The notes beneath the pieces were generated by a model. The model worked only from the letters and a program-made list of their open reading frames with translations, had not been told where the DNA came from and did no database searches. A program made the position numbers and the translations under genes. A stretch of 43,373 bases of DNA from Clostridia bacterium (GTDB taxonomy: Bacteria > Bacillota > Clostridia > Oscillospirales > Acutalibacteraceae), in assembly GCA_017441385.1 (NCBI GenBank), contig JAFRXY010000028.1, positions 1 to 43,373 on the forward strand, given 5' to 3'. Position 1 is the stretch's first letter; every line of letters begins with the position of its first letter. Shown piece by piece: positions 1 to 9,700 of the stretch.

Positions 1-1
1 T

Positions 2-1597
2 CATATCGGAAGGTTCGCCTATCAGAAAAATCACGATTTTCTGATAGATATTTTCAGTGAGGTGTATCAAAAAAACAGCAGCGCCGTACTTCTTCTTGTC
101 GGAGAGGGGGCGCTTCAGGATAATGTAAAGCAAAAGGTTCAGGCGCTTGGACTGGATGCCGCGGTGCGTTTTTTAGGCGTGAGAGAGGATGTGAACAGAC
201 TTTATCAGGCCTTCGACGTGTTCTGCCTTCCGTCGAGGTATGAAGGGCTGGGGTTGGTGCTGATAGAGGCGCAAACAGCCGGATTGCACTGTGTTTTTTC
301 CGATATTGTACCTGAAGATGCGGATATTGTACCTGAATATGTTTTGAGACTTTCTTTGAATCAATCGGCTATTTCTTGGGCTGAAAAAATTATGGAGTTA
401 GAATACAAAGACAGAGATTTATTTCATTTTTCTGAGAAATATGATTTATCGATTCAGTCTAAAAATCTTGAAAAATTTTACGTATTAGCTGAGAAAAGCA
501 TTTACCAGAAGAGGGAAATCACTGCTATGAAAAAAGCAATTATTATGTCTGCCAAATATGCTCCCGGACATTTTTCACATATGCTTGCCTATGACAAGCT
601 CTTCCGGTCAATAGGATATGATTCCGCTATGCTGCTGGCGGAAGGCTATAAGGATTTTCAAAAAGACTATCCTGAATACAGTTATCTGTCCTTGGGGCAA
701 ATCGGATTGATCAGGGCTGATGTTTTGCTGATTTATAACATGTCCGCGAAGGACTCAAAATATATTAAAACGCTTAAAAAGAACAATCCTGACATCAAGG
801 TGTTTTTTGTTTATCATGAGCCTTGGTTCGGATACAAAAAATGGCTGGATGATTTGCGAAGCAAGAGAGAGTCGTTCAAGGACAGCATAAAAACGCTTGG
901 CAGATATTTCTTTGTCAGACCGATATTGAAGAAGACAGATACCGTTCTTCTTCCGTCCCAAAAAGCGGAGGAATACTATACCAAAATCTGCGTGAGAATC
1001 AACAGTCATTACACGCTGTTTCCGTTGGTTTTTACCGACGAGGCAGGATCGGTTGACCTTAGCGTGAAAAAATATTTTTCTTTTGTTTCCACCGTTCAGA
1101 ATTCCAAAAATTTCTCCATGTTTCTGGATTATGTAAAATATAAATCAAAAAAGGATCCGGAAGCATTATTCCAGATTGCTACCAGAACAGATATTACGGA
1201 TGATCTTGACAGGGAATTGCGGGATCTGATCGATCGGAATAGGCTCATTGTCGTTCACGGACATTCTCTCTCCAACCGGGAGATCAATCAGGCCTATGCC
1301 ATCAGCAATTGCACATGGATGCTCTACAACCGTTCTACACAAAGCGGTGTGATCTGCAAATCCTTTATGTTCGGAGCGCCAGTGATTGCCTCCAAGATTG
1401 GCAGCTTTCAAGAAATTGTAGCGCCGGAAAACGGTATTATTCTCTACGGTTCCTATACGCTTGACGATATCGACAACGCTTATGAAAGAATAAGGGGCAA
1501 TCTTGCCGCGTTGTCCGATGGGGCGAGAGATACTTTTATTTCACGGTTTTATTATGGAAATCATGTTGACAGGTTCAGGGAGATTATTGAAAACTAA
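2..1597 (+). CDS. Double glycosyltransferase, 5' partial
   Basis: The frame is open from base 2 with no start in the window; the first visible residues (HIGRFAYQKNHDFLIDIF) are the typical opening of the C-terminal Rossmann half of a GT4 glycosyltransferase. That half continues to about base 520 with the family signature E-G-L-G-L-V-L-I-E-A-Q. From an in-frame ATG at 527 a second glycosyltransferase-like unit of 356 residues begins (MKKAIIMSAKYAPGHFSHM), ending with a donor-binding-like stretch (SGVICKSFMFGAPVIASKIG). A GAGGGA ribosome binding site (511–516) precedes that ATG by 10 bases, so this may be two former genes joined in frame, or two proteins with internal initiation. It should transfer sugars to a cell-surface polysaccharide repeat unit in the cytoplasm, as the neighbours suggest. 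Sugar specificity cannot be read from sequence. Confidence 0.8.
   Translation, partial: HIGRFAYQKNHDFLIDIFSEVYQKNSSAVLLLVGEGALQDNVKQKVQALGLDAAVRFLGVREDVNRLYQAFDVFCLPSRYEGLGLVLIEAQTAGLHCVFSDIVPEDADIVPEYVLRLSLNQSAISWAEKIMELEYKDRDLFHFSEKYDLSIQSKNLEKFYVLAEKSIYQKREITAMKKAIIMSAKYAPGHFSHMLAYDKLFRSIGYDSAMLLAEGYKDFQKDYPEYSYLSLGQIGLIRADVLLIYNMSAKDSKYIKTLKKNNPDIKVFFVYHEPWFGYKKWLDDLRSKRESFKDSIKTLGRYFFVRPILKKTDTVLLPSQKAEEYYTKICVRINSHYTLFPLVFTDEAGSVDLSVKKYFSFVSTVQNSKNFSMFLDYVKYKSKKDPEALFQIATRTDITDDLDRELRDLIDRNRLIVVHGHSLSNREINQAYAISNCTWMLYNRSTQSGVICKSFMFGAPVIASKIGSFQEIVAPENGIILYGSYTLDDIDNAYERIRGNLAALSDGARDTFISRFYYGNHVDRFREIIEN
302..337 (+). repeat. 15-bp direct repeat inside the glycosyltransferase gene
   Basis: The 15-mer gatattgtacctgaa occurs at 302–316 and again at 323–337, a 21-bp period that keeps frame and duplicates D-I-V-P-E in the protein. 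It lies in the donor-side loop where GT4 enzymes usually have a single S-D-x-I-P-x-E segment, so it looks like a small recent in-frame duplication. Confidence 0.7.
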
Positions 1598-1635
1598 TTG
1601 CTCCACAATGAATTGATTAAAAGGTGAGAAAAAGA

Positions 1636-2733
1636 GTGATTGTTTATTATTCAATTCTTGCGTATCTGCTTTATTTAGGTGTAATGAAGAAATTATGCGA
1701 AAAGTATGAAAAATCCGACAGTGTTATTGTTGCGATAGCTGTTTTGATTTTGTTTGTTTTCGCTGCCATGAGAAGCGTTAATGTGGGCGCTGACACACGT
1801 CAGTATTGTGGGCATTTTAGTGAATTGGCCCAAACTCCGTGGTTGAAACTTCCGGCATATGAAAGCCGGCGTTACGGAACTTTGGAATTAGGCTACAAGG
1901 TCATGAACAAGTTGCTTGCTGTATTCCGGGAACCGCAGACAATCACAATTGTCAACAGCATTTTGCAGATCGGTCTGATAGCGATTGTCATTTACAGGCA
2001 ATCCAAAGATAAATGGCTCAGCATTTTTTTATATTTTTCTTTTTGCTTTTATCAGACTGCGTTAAATCTGACGCCCAGCTCCTACGTTTCCTATTTCATG
2101 TTTTTGACGTTCCCTTTTATCAAAGATAAGAAGCTGATCAAATTTTTGATTATGATCGGTATTGGAATGCTGTTTCATACTTCGGCAGTTTTCTTTCTGC
2201 CTTTGTATTTCTTATCAAAAGTGAAATTCAATAAAAAGACTTTTACGGTGGGATGTATCGTTTCCGTCTTGATATTTTTATTCTATTCTGTATTTATACA
2301 AATTATCACTGCTATTCTTCCCCAAAAGTACATTCACTATATTGACAATACAAAAGAAAGAACAGGAAATACCATAGAACTGCTTGTTTTGGTTGTACAG
2401 CTTGTTGCGTTGGTGTTTTGCTATATGCAGCTTGAAAAAGATAAAAAATCATCTGTCATTCAAGAAAACAATCTGGTAGTATGGATGCTGTTTTACGAAA
2501 TTATCCTTTATCTTCTTTCTATGATTGCTCCTATGTTCCAAAGAGGCGCGTTTTTGTTTTCGCCCTATTTTATCATTATCATTCCCAATCTTATCAGTAA
2601 AATCAGCGATGAGAGACGCAGACAGTGGGTCACGGTCGGAATGACCGTGTACGGTACCGCACTGTATATTCTCAGGGTCAGTATTAACAATGTCGGTACC
2701 ACGATGCCTTATGAATTTTTCTTTAATCGGTAG
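1636..2733 (+). CDS. EpsG/Wzy-like polysaccharide polymerase
   Basis: A multi-pass membrane protein of about 365 residues, with roughly ten hydrophobic segments. Near the N-terminus it has R-S-V-N-V-G-A-D-T-R-Q-Y, which matches the R-x-x-x-V-G-x-D-T-x-x-Y signature of EpsG-family proteins that polymerise exopolysaccharide repeat units at the outer face of the membrane. I chose GTG 1636 as start because an AAGGTGAG ribosome binding site (1621–1628) sits 7 bases upstream; the in-frame GTG at 1624 lies inside that site. It follows the glycosyltransferase gene by 38 bases in the same direction and is probably co-transcribed. The family call is fairly safe; the substrate is unknown. Confidence 0.75.
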   Translation: MIVYYSILAYLLYLGVMKKLCEKYEKSDSVIVAIAVLILFVFAAMRSVNVGADTRQYCGHFSELAQTPWLKLPAYESRRYGTLELGYKVMNKLLAVFREPQTITIVNSILQIGLIAIVIYRQSKDKWLSIFLYFSFCFYQTALNLTPSSYVSYFMFLTFPFIKDKKLIKFLIMIGIGMLFHTSAVFFLPLYFLSKVKFNKKTFTVGCIVSVLIFLFYSVFIQIITAILPQKYIHYIDNTKERTGNTIELLVLVVQLVALVFCYMQLEKDKKSSVIQENNLVVWMLFYEIILYLLSMIAPMFQRGAFLFSPYFIIIIPNLISKISDERRRQWVTVGMTVYGTALYILRVSINNVGTTMPYEFFFNR

Positions 2734-2748
2734 ATTTATACAGTCTGA

Positions 2749-2880
2749 CGGCATGCGGAATACTTTTTGCCCCGCTATTATTATGATGTTCATGCGGACG
2801 GATGCAGAAAGATTGTTTCAGATTTAAAAGCAGAGACTCCGAAAAAATATTTCTTGATTCAGTATTATTGTGAGGGGTAG
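2749..2880 (+). pseudogene. Remnant of a lost gene (3' end only)
   Basis: Between the polymerase stop and the next gene one frame is open for 43 codons, from just after a TGA at 2746 to TAG at 2878–2880. It reads like real protein (AEYFLPRYYYDVHADG, then KKYFLIQYYCEG) with a coding-like composition, but it has no start codon or ribosome binding site. The likeliest reading is the C-terminal stub of a gene deleted from the polysaccharide cluster. I do not recognise the family. Confidence 0.45.
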
Positions 2881-2889
2881 AACTCCATT

Positions 2890-4047
2890 ATGAAAAAGGT
2901 CGCAATAGTCACTCTTTATCATAACAATCATAACTTCGGGGGGCAGTTGCAGGCTTACGCTTTGCAGCATGTTGTAGCTTCCTACGGCTATATTTGCGAT
3001 ATAGTTGATTATAACCCACAAAATAAGTATAAAAAATTAAAAACTCTCACTGTCGGTACGCTACTTGTACGTTTTTATCATAAAACTCAGATGAAGATTC
3101 ATCAGTGGGTGAATCCTCAGATGAAGACGGATTTCCGAAAAAAAGCCGATCTTTTCCGACAGTTTATGAACTCCATTCCACATACCGAGGAGATTACTAA
3201 CGATCGCATTTCAGCCATAACCTCTGATTATGATTGCTGGATAGCAGGCAGTGATCAGATTTGGAATCCGGAAGCATTTACAGGCGGTTCATTATACTTG
3301 CTTGAGGGAGTGCTCGGGAAAAAAGTATCCTACGCTGCCAGCAGCATGAACGCAAAATTCACGCTTGCTCAGGCACATGTGCTTCGAAAGTCCCTCGATA
3401 GTTTCAGTGACATTTCCGTCAGAGAAGAAGGTCTTGAGAAGACAATTTCTGAAATATCCGGAAAGCCCGTTACTACAGTACTTGACCCCACTTTGTTACT
3501 TGGTGCGGGGGACTGGGATAAAGTGACCGTTCAACCTCAGATGACAGAAAAATATGCTTTTGTCTATGTGATAGGCGTATCCACTGATGTTCGAAGAAGA
3601 ATTTCTGACTATTGCAAAAAGAATCGCTTTCAAATGGTAATTGTTCCTCACGCACAGGGGTGGTACAAAGCGGCGGATGAGAGGTATTTCGATGTTCAGG
3701 CAGCGGCAATAGGCCCTGCTGAATGGTTAGGCTATATCAAAAATGCGGAAATCATTTTTACAGATTCTTTTCACGGCACGATTTTTTCGGTTAATTATCA
3801 TAAGAAGTTTGTGTCATTTGAAAACCTTTCGGGAGACGCCGAAAAGGACAGCGGATTAAGAAAGTACAGTATTCTCCGCCGATTAGGGTTAGCCGACAGA
3901 TGTGTTCCTTATTCATATGATTTGAATTCGGAAATACTTGCAGAAGATATTGATTACGCAAGTGTTGACCAAAGGCTGCAAGAACTCAGAAAACATTCAG
4001 AGAGCTATCTTGCAAAGGCGTTGGGACTTGCCGAGGATAAGGACTGA
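2890..4047 (+). CDS. Polysaccharide pyruvyl transferase family protein
   Basis: A 385-residue protein starting MKKVAIVTLYHNNHNFGGQL, the characteristic N-terminus of the polysaccharide pyruvyl transferase family (CsaB/WcaK-like), which includes enzymes that put ketal-linked pyruvate on surface glycans using phosphoenolpyruvate. Other family marks are the W-I-A-G-S-D-Q-I-W-N-P segment near residue 120 and the T-D-S-F-H-G-T-I-F segment near residue 295. It sits four bases upstream of an F420-hydrogenase-beta-like Fe-S protein gene; this pairing is common in clostridial polysaccharide clusters, where the exact reaction of neither partner is well established. A GAGGGG ribosome binding site lies 13 bases before the ATG. 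Confidence 0.8.
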   Translation: MKKVAIVTLYHNNHNFGGQLQAYALQHVVASYGYICDIVDYNPQNKYKKLKTLTVGTLLVRFYHKTQMKIHQWVNPQMKTDFRKKADLFRQFMNSIPHTEEITNDRISAITSDYDCWIAGSDQIWNPEAFTGGSLYLLEGVLGKKVSYAASSMNAKFTLAQAHVLRKSLDSFSDISVREEGLEKTISEISGKPVTTVLDPTLLLGAGDWDKVTVQPQMTEKYAFVYVIGVSTDVRRRISDYCKKNRFQMVIVPHAQGWYKAADERYFDVQAAAIGPAEWLGYIKNAEIIFTDSFHGTIFSVNYHKKFVSFENLSGDAEKDSGLRKYSILRRLGLADRCVPYSYDLNSEILAEDIDYASVDQRLQELRKHSESYLAKALGLAEDKD

Positions 4048-4051
4048 TTGA

Positions 4052-5227
4052 ATGACAGTAAAAATTATTGAATCGAACAAAACGTGCACGGGGTGTTTTG
4101 CCTGTTATAATACATGCCCTAAATCCGCGATAAAAATGGAGCTGATCGACGGGTTTTACAAGCCTGTTATCAGTCAAACCGCTTGTGTTTCGTGTGGAAT
4201 GTGTGTGTCGGTTTGTCCTCAGAACAGTGATGTGAGGATTACAAACTATCAAACCAAGGCCTATGCGTGCAAGAACAATGATAATGCCGTAAGAGTAAAA
4301 AGTTCGTCCGGCGGAGTTTTTACAGTACTGTCAGAAAGCGTTCTGTCGGAAGGCGGCGTTGTGTACGGAGTCGCCTTTGACAAACAATTCCTGACACACC
4401 ATATAAGAGTGGATAGTATGATCGACATGGTGAAATTGCGCCGTTCAAAATACCTACAGTCGTATGTCGGAGATGTATTCAAAAACATTAAGAGGGATAT
4501 GACGGAAGGAAGAAAGGTGTTGTTTTCCGGAACGCCATGTCAGTGCGCAGGGCTTAACGCTTATCTTGAAGGAAACCGAGAGAATCTGATTATTGTGGAA
4601 GTATTGTGCCATGGGGTGCCAAGTCCTGTTATTTGGAAAAACTATCTGGATTACAGAGTAAAAAAGTCCAAGAATAGTTCCCGGGTGGAGAATTGCATGT
4701 TCCGTACTAAAGACGCCTGTCGCAGCGCGAGCTGGAACAATTCATATATGTATATCAAGCTGGATAGTGAGGATTACATAGTTAACAGCGATTCCGATCC
4801 CTTTATGATGCTGTTTGCGCGTTCCGACATTATTCTGAATGACTCCTGCTATGAATGTCGGTACAGAGAACTTGTCAACCGTGGATTTGCCGATATTTCT
4901 CTATGTGATTTCTGGAATATCGACAGAATTGCTCCTTCATTTAATGATGGCGGCGGGATATCATTAATGATGATACATTCCCAAAGTGGAGAGAACTTGG
5001 CAGAAGAATGCATAAAAACTATGGCAGTTGCTGAGGTGGAGCCTCAAAGAGCGTTGCTATTAAATTCATCTTCCCATCAGCCAAAACAAATCAATCAAAA
5101 TAGTAAGGTCAGATCATCGCTTATCCGGTTTCCGGCAAAATTCGGACGCATTTATTTCACCTATTTGCCTGTTATTTACGGCAGAAAAGTGATCGATAAA
5201 ATCAAAAAAATACTCAAGAGGCAATGA
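4052..5227 (+). CDS. F420 hydrogenase beta-like Fe-S protein
   Basis: A 391-residue protein. The N-terminus carries two 4Fe-4S cluster motifs of ferredoxin type, C-T-G-C-F-A-C-Y-N-T-C-P and C-V-S-C-G-M-C-V-S-V-C-P. The rest matches the coenzyme F420 hydrogenase/dehydrogenase beta subunit N- and C-terminal domains, including S-S-G-G-V-F near residue 86, F-S-G-T-P-C-Q-C-A-G-L near residue 158 and a second cysteine group (C-Y-E-C-R-Y) near residue 270. In polysaccharide clusters such proteins accompany pyruvyl transferase-like genes and are assumed to be cytoplasmic redox enzymes, not true hydrogenase subunits. Its stop overlaps the flippase start by four bases (ATGA), indicating translational coupling. 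Confidence 0.85.
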   Translation: MTVKIIESNKTCTGCFACYNTCPKSAIKMELIDGFYKPVISQTACVSCGMCVSVCPQNSDVRITNYQTKAYACKNNDNAVRVKSSSGGVFTVLSESVLSEGGVVYGVAFDKQFLTHHIRVDSMIDMVKLRRSKYLQSYVGDVFKNIKRDMTEGRKVLFSGTPCQCAGLNAYLEGNRENLIIVEVLCHGVPSPVIWKNYLDYRVKKSKNSSRVENCMFRTKDACRSASWNNSYMYIKLDSEDYIVNSDSDPFMMLFARSDIILNDSCYECRYRELVNRGFADISLCDFWNIDRIAPSFNDGGGISLMMIHSQSGENLAEECIKTMAVAEVEPQRALLLNSSSHQPKQINQNSKVRSSLIRFPAKFGRIYFTYLPVIYGRKVIDKIKKILKRQ

Positions 5228-6651
5228 ACGTGAACAAAAAATCTGTTATCAGAAATATTTCGTACAGCTTCTTAGCCAATATTCTTTCCTTATTTCTTGG
5301 AATACTGGCCACATTCCTGTTCCCTAAGTTCCTGAATGTGGCAGGGTACGGTTATTATCAGCTGTATATTTTTTACACAGGTTACCTTATAATGACAGCA
5401 CTTGGAATGGCCGACGGCGTTCAGCTCAGAATTGCCGGAAATGAGTATAATAAACTTGACTTTGATGATCAAAGTTCTTTATTCTGGCTTTCGTCAATGA
5501 TTCAGGTTGCGATATATGCCGTTCTTCTTTTAGCGGCTGCCGTATTGGTTCCCGATGCAAATAAAAGATTCACACTCATCTGCGCTTGCTTGGTCGGATT
5601 CGTCACTCACCCCCGGTATTATCTTTACACGCTCCTTCAAGGCGTGAACCGATTGAAGGAATATGCTCATATTATCATTACCGAGCGCTCCATTTCGATT
5701 GTAGTGAGTGTCATTGCGCTGCTGCTGGGCTGCCGGGATTTCAGGCTGATGATCATTTTCGACGTGATCGGAAGAATCCTCTCCTTTATGCTTGCCATGT
5801 CATTCTGCAAGGAGATTGTGTTCCGCAGGCCTGTGATTGACAAGAGCATAGTTACAAAGTCCATTTCCTATATCCTTTCGGGCGTGATGATTCTCTTTGC
5901 CACGCAGACAAGCAGCATCGTCATTGGCGTAAACCGTTTCGGTTTTGAACGTCAGTGGGGAATAGAGGAATTCGGCAAGATTTCCCTCGCCATTGCGCTT
6001 TCCAATATGGTGCTGAGGTGCGTCAATTCCATCTCCGTGGTCATGTTCCCGACCCTGCGGAATGTCGAGCCAAAGAAGCTGCCGGAGATTTACAAAAAAA
6101 TCAACGCAATGCTTATGACGACTATTTTCATCTTCATGTGCCTTTTCAAGCCCGGATGTTATATAATAGGCTGGTGGCTTCCCCAGTATGCGGGCAGCCT
6201 GAAATATTCTATTCTGCTGCTGCCGATATGCATTTACGAGTGCAAGTATTCGCTGCTCATCAATACCAACCTGAAAACACTGAATAAAGAAAAAATTATC
6301 GGCGCCATCAACGCGATTTCGGTGGCGGTTTCGCTCGTCACCGCTGTCGTAAGCATTGCTTTGCTGAAAAATATGGAGCTTGCCATCGTTGGAATTCTGG
6401 TGGCCTTAAGCGTCAGAAGCATGATCGGAGAATGGTTTATCGGAAGATTATTCCATATCAGTGTTATGGAAAATATTGTCTCTGAATTTATTCTTTCCGT
6501 CATGTTTATTTTCTGTATGTATTACAACAGCGGCGTTATTTACTATTTACTGTATACTGCGGTCGTGTGCGGTTATATGTATCTGGAAAAAAACGAACTT
6601 CTGGCAATTATTGGAAAATTCAACCAAATCAGCAGCAAGAAGCCGATCTGA
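5224..6651 (+). CDS. Wzx-type polysaccharide flippase
   Basis: A 475-residue, very hydrophobic protein with about twelve to fourteen predicted membrane spans and the N-terminal pattern of the MOP/PST transporter superfamily (S-V-I-R-N-I-S-Y-S-F, then G-I-L-A-T-F-L-F-P-K-F). Such proteins flip lipid-linked oligosaccharide repeat units across the cytoplasmic membrane, upstream of the polymerase encoded at 1636. It overlaps the preceding gene by four bases and is the last gene of the polysaccharide cluster. No clear terminator follows, but a new promoter starts at 6711. Confidence 0.8.
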   Translation: MNVNKKSVIRNISYSFLANILSLFLGILATFLFPKFLNVAGYGYYQLYIFYTGYLIMTALGMADGVQLRIAGNEYNKLDFDDQSSLFWLSSMIQVAIYAVLLLAAAVLVPDANKRFTLICACLVGFVTHPRYYLYTLLQGVNRLKEYAHIIITERSISIVVSVIALLLGCRDFRLMIIFDVIGRILSFMLAMSFCKEIVFRRPVIDKSIVTKSISYILSGVMILFATQTSSIVIGVNRFGFERQWGIEEFGKISLAIALSNMVLRCVNSISVVMFPTLRNVEPKKLPEIYKKINAMLMTTIFIFMCLFKPGCYIIGWWLPQYAGSLKYSILLLPICIYECKYSLLINTNLKTLNKEKIIGAINAISVAVSLVTAVVSIALLKNMELAIVGILVALSVRSMIGEWFIGRLFHISVMENIVSEFILSVMFIFCMYYNSGVIYYLLYTAVVCGYMYLEKNELLAIIGKFNQISSKKPI

Positions 6652-6710
6652 CAGTTTCTATCGGGCATGAAGCGCGATTTGTAAAAATTATTTTTTTTCT
6701 GAGATATGTA

Positions 6711-6739
6711 TTGATTTATTATAGCGTTTGTGATAAAAT
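6711..6739 (+). promoter_or_regulatory. Sigma-A promoter of the secreted-protein gene
   Basis: TTGATT (6711–6716), a 17-base spacer and TAAAAT (6734–6739). Transcription would begin near 6746, 35 bases before the TTG start at 6781. This separates the secreted-protein/peptide unit from the polysaccharide cluster. Confidence 0.7.
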
Positions 6740-6780
6740 ACAAATGCAATAATATATATTTTTTTCAAGGAGTGACCGTT

Positions 6781-9700
6781 TTGAAAAAGCAAATTTGTAA
6801 GCCGATATGGAAACGCTGTTTCACGTTTGCGCTTTCAGCAGCACTGGTCATGCAGATGATCGCGACTCCGTCGCTGACTGCATTTGCCGCTGCTGATGAT
6901 GCCGCAGCGATCAGCGCGTCCGATCTGAAACCGGTAGAATCCGTTTCCTCTGCACCTGTGGAAGAAGCGGAATCTGTCGAAACTCCGGCAGCGGAGGAAC
7001 CGAAAGCCGAAGAACCTAAAGTCGAGGAGCCGAAAGCCGAGGAAGTTGTCGTCCCCGAACTGAAAGCCCCCCCCGCAGAGGCAGAAAAAGCCGATGCGGT
7101 GAGCTATGTTGACGAGAACGGAAATACGGCAACTGTTTCCGACTACAATGTTGTGGACGAATCCACCACTTCCATGAGCGGGAGTGAGAAGGATGGCTGG
7201 TATGTTGTCAACGCGAATGTGACGGTAAGCAAAAGCATTGTTGTCACCGGAAACGTCAAGCTGATTCTCTGTGACGGCTATACCCTGACCGCGAATTATG
7301 GCATCGGCGTTTCTACCGGTAATTCTCTTACAGTCTATGTCCAGTCCGAAGGTACCGGCGCACTCACGGCAAAAGCGTACAAGAAGAACTCGAATACCTA
7401 TGCCGCCATAGGCGGGTATGGAAAATCCAAAGGCGCTACACGTCGGGCCGGTACGATTACGATTAACGGCGGTAATATCAAAGCGACCTCCTCGACAAGT
7501 TATAACTGTGCGGCTATTGGCGGTCTTCAGAGTGACGCAGCTGATAAAATAACGATCAATGGTGGTATCGTTTCCGCGTCCGTTGAAGGCTATTCACAAT
7601 CTCTTTATGCCGCTATTGGCTATGGCTACGGTGGTGACAATTCCAAAGCCGGTGAAGTTTTTATCAACGGCGGTCAGGTCACAGCTACAGGACCCTCCGG
7701 TAAAGGCGTCGGCATCGGCGCAAAGGACGGCATTACCCTCAGCCACAGCCATTACACTGATTTTATCAATGCGTCCGGCTATAACCCTGCTCCCACGCTG
7801 AGCAAGGACTTCATGATCAAGGACACTTCCACACAGGCTACCAGCAGCAATGCAGGCGGTAAAACCATCGTCCCTCGCTACAAGGTTGTGTTCTATGATA
7901 CCGACGGTACAACCGTTCAGACGACCGTCTATGTTGCCGGCGGCAAGAAGGTTACCGAGCTTCCGGCCTATACCCCCGCGGAAGGATTTGTCTTCAAGGG
8001 CTGGAAGGACAAGACGACCGGCGAGGCATTTACGACTGATGAAATAATCAAGGGCGATAGAGAGATTGTCGCCGACTGCGAAAAGGACGCCTTCACCGTC
8101 ACATTCTACAATTGGGACGAAACCGTGATCTCGACTGTCGATGTCATTAATGGACAGCGTCCCCAGTTCCCTGATATGAGCGAATGCCAGCCGAAGGAAG
8201 GCTACAATTTCTCTGAGGCTTGGTTCGACAAGGCCACCGGCGAGGAGTTCGGGGAAGAGGAAGTGATCACCTCCGACAGAGAACTGATTGCGGGTCTCAA
8301 GGCGAAATCCTACCGCATCGACTACGATCTCGGCGAAGGCGGCACAGCGGAGAATCCTGTCAACTACACCATCGAAACCGAAACATTTACCCTCAATAAC
8401 CCCACATGGGAAGGCTACAAATTTATCGGCTGGACAGGCGCCGGCTATGACGAACCTACCATGGAGATTACCATTGCAAAGGGCACCACAGGCGATATGA
8501 AGTTCACGGCGCACTGGGAAACAGTCAAATGCACAATTACATTTGACATCGACTCGGGTTGTGAAATCAAAGTCCTTGCCATTGATCCTGAAACCGAAGG
8601 CGACGATCAGAGTACACAATCCGGTCGGTACATTGAAGACGGTGAAAAAGTGGATTACGGCACTGTGCTTGAAGTTCTGGTGACAGTGAAACCCGGTCGC
8701 TGGATTAGCGACGGTTCAAATTATAGCGGGGATATTAAAGTTACAGAAGATACGACCATTTGCATAGTGACTGCTCCGTATGTTTACTCACTGGAAGTCA
8801 TTCATGAACACGGCGCTGAACCCACCTTCAGTTGTGCAGATCCCAACAATCTTCACTACGGCGACGAGGTTACAGTTACTCCCGGTGAGGCGGAAGAAGG
8901 CTATGAATTCATCGGCTTTTATCGCACCAATGGCGTGAAGCTGTATTATGACGAAGCCAATCCGGACTATACCTTTACTGTTACAGGTGATACGACCATC
9001 GAAGCCCGTTATCAGAAGGTCGGCAATACCGTTACATTCATTTCCAGCGGTCAGATTGTCAAATCCGAAACCTACGAAACCTTTACAGAAAATGATTTCC
9101 CGGCTGATCCTGCCGCTCCCACCGGTTACAAGTTCAGCGGCTGGAGTAAGACAGCAGAGCAGATCAATGAAGCTCTTCAGACCGGAAGTGTCACCGTGGA
9201 AGCCCAGTTTGAAGCGGTGCAGGAAAGCTTTACCGTTTCAATTTACAACGGCGAGGCAGAGGAACCCGAGACTGTTGAATGCGAACAGAGCAAAATTATC
9301 ACCAGAATTGCTGCTAAAGTGAACGGTAAAAACTTCGCTTACTGGACGCTTGATGATGACATTATCTCCTACAATACCACTGTATCCTATATTGCGACTC
9401 AGGACGGTGTGCTGAGAGCGGTTTACTCAACCGAAGCAGTCGAGGCCATCGGCACAGCTACTCTTAAAACTGCCAAATACAATGTTGAGGCCAGAAAGCT
9501 CGTCATCAATGTCTATCTTGCACTTCCCAACGACAACTGCAAAATTGTGAAGGCCGGATTGATAGCGGCTTCTGCCGAAGGAGATTTTGATCCCGAAAAT
9601 CAGCAGCTGACCGATGAGCTTAGTGGCACCGGCGTGTATAAGAAGTCACTGGCGTCAGCTGTCGGCAAGTCTGTGCCTGTCGATTATACATGGACCAAGA

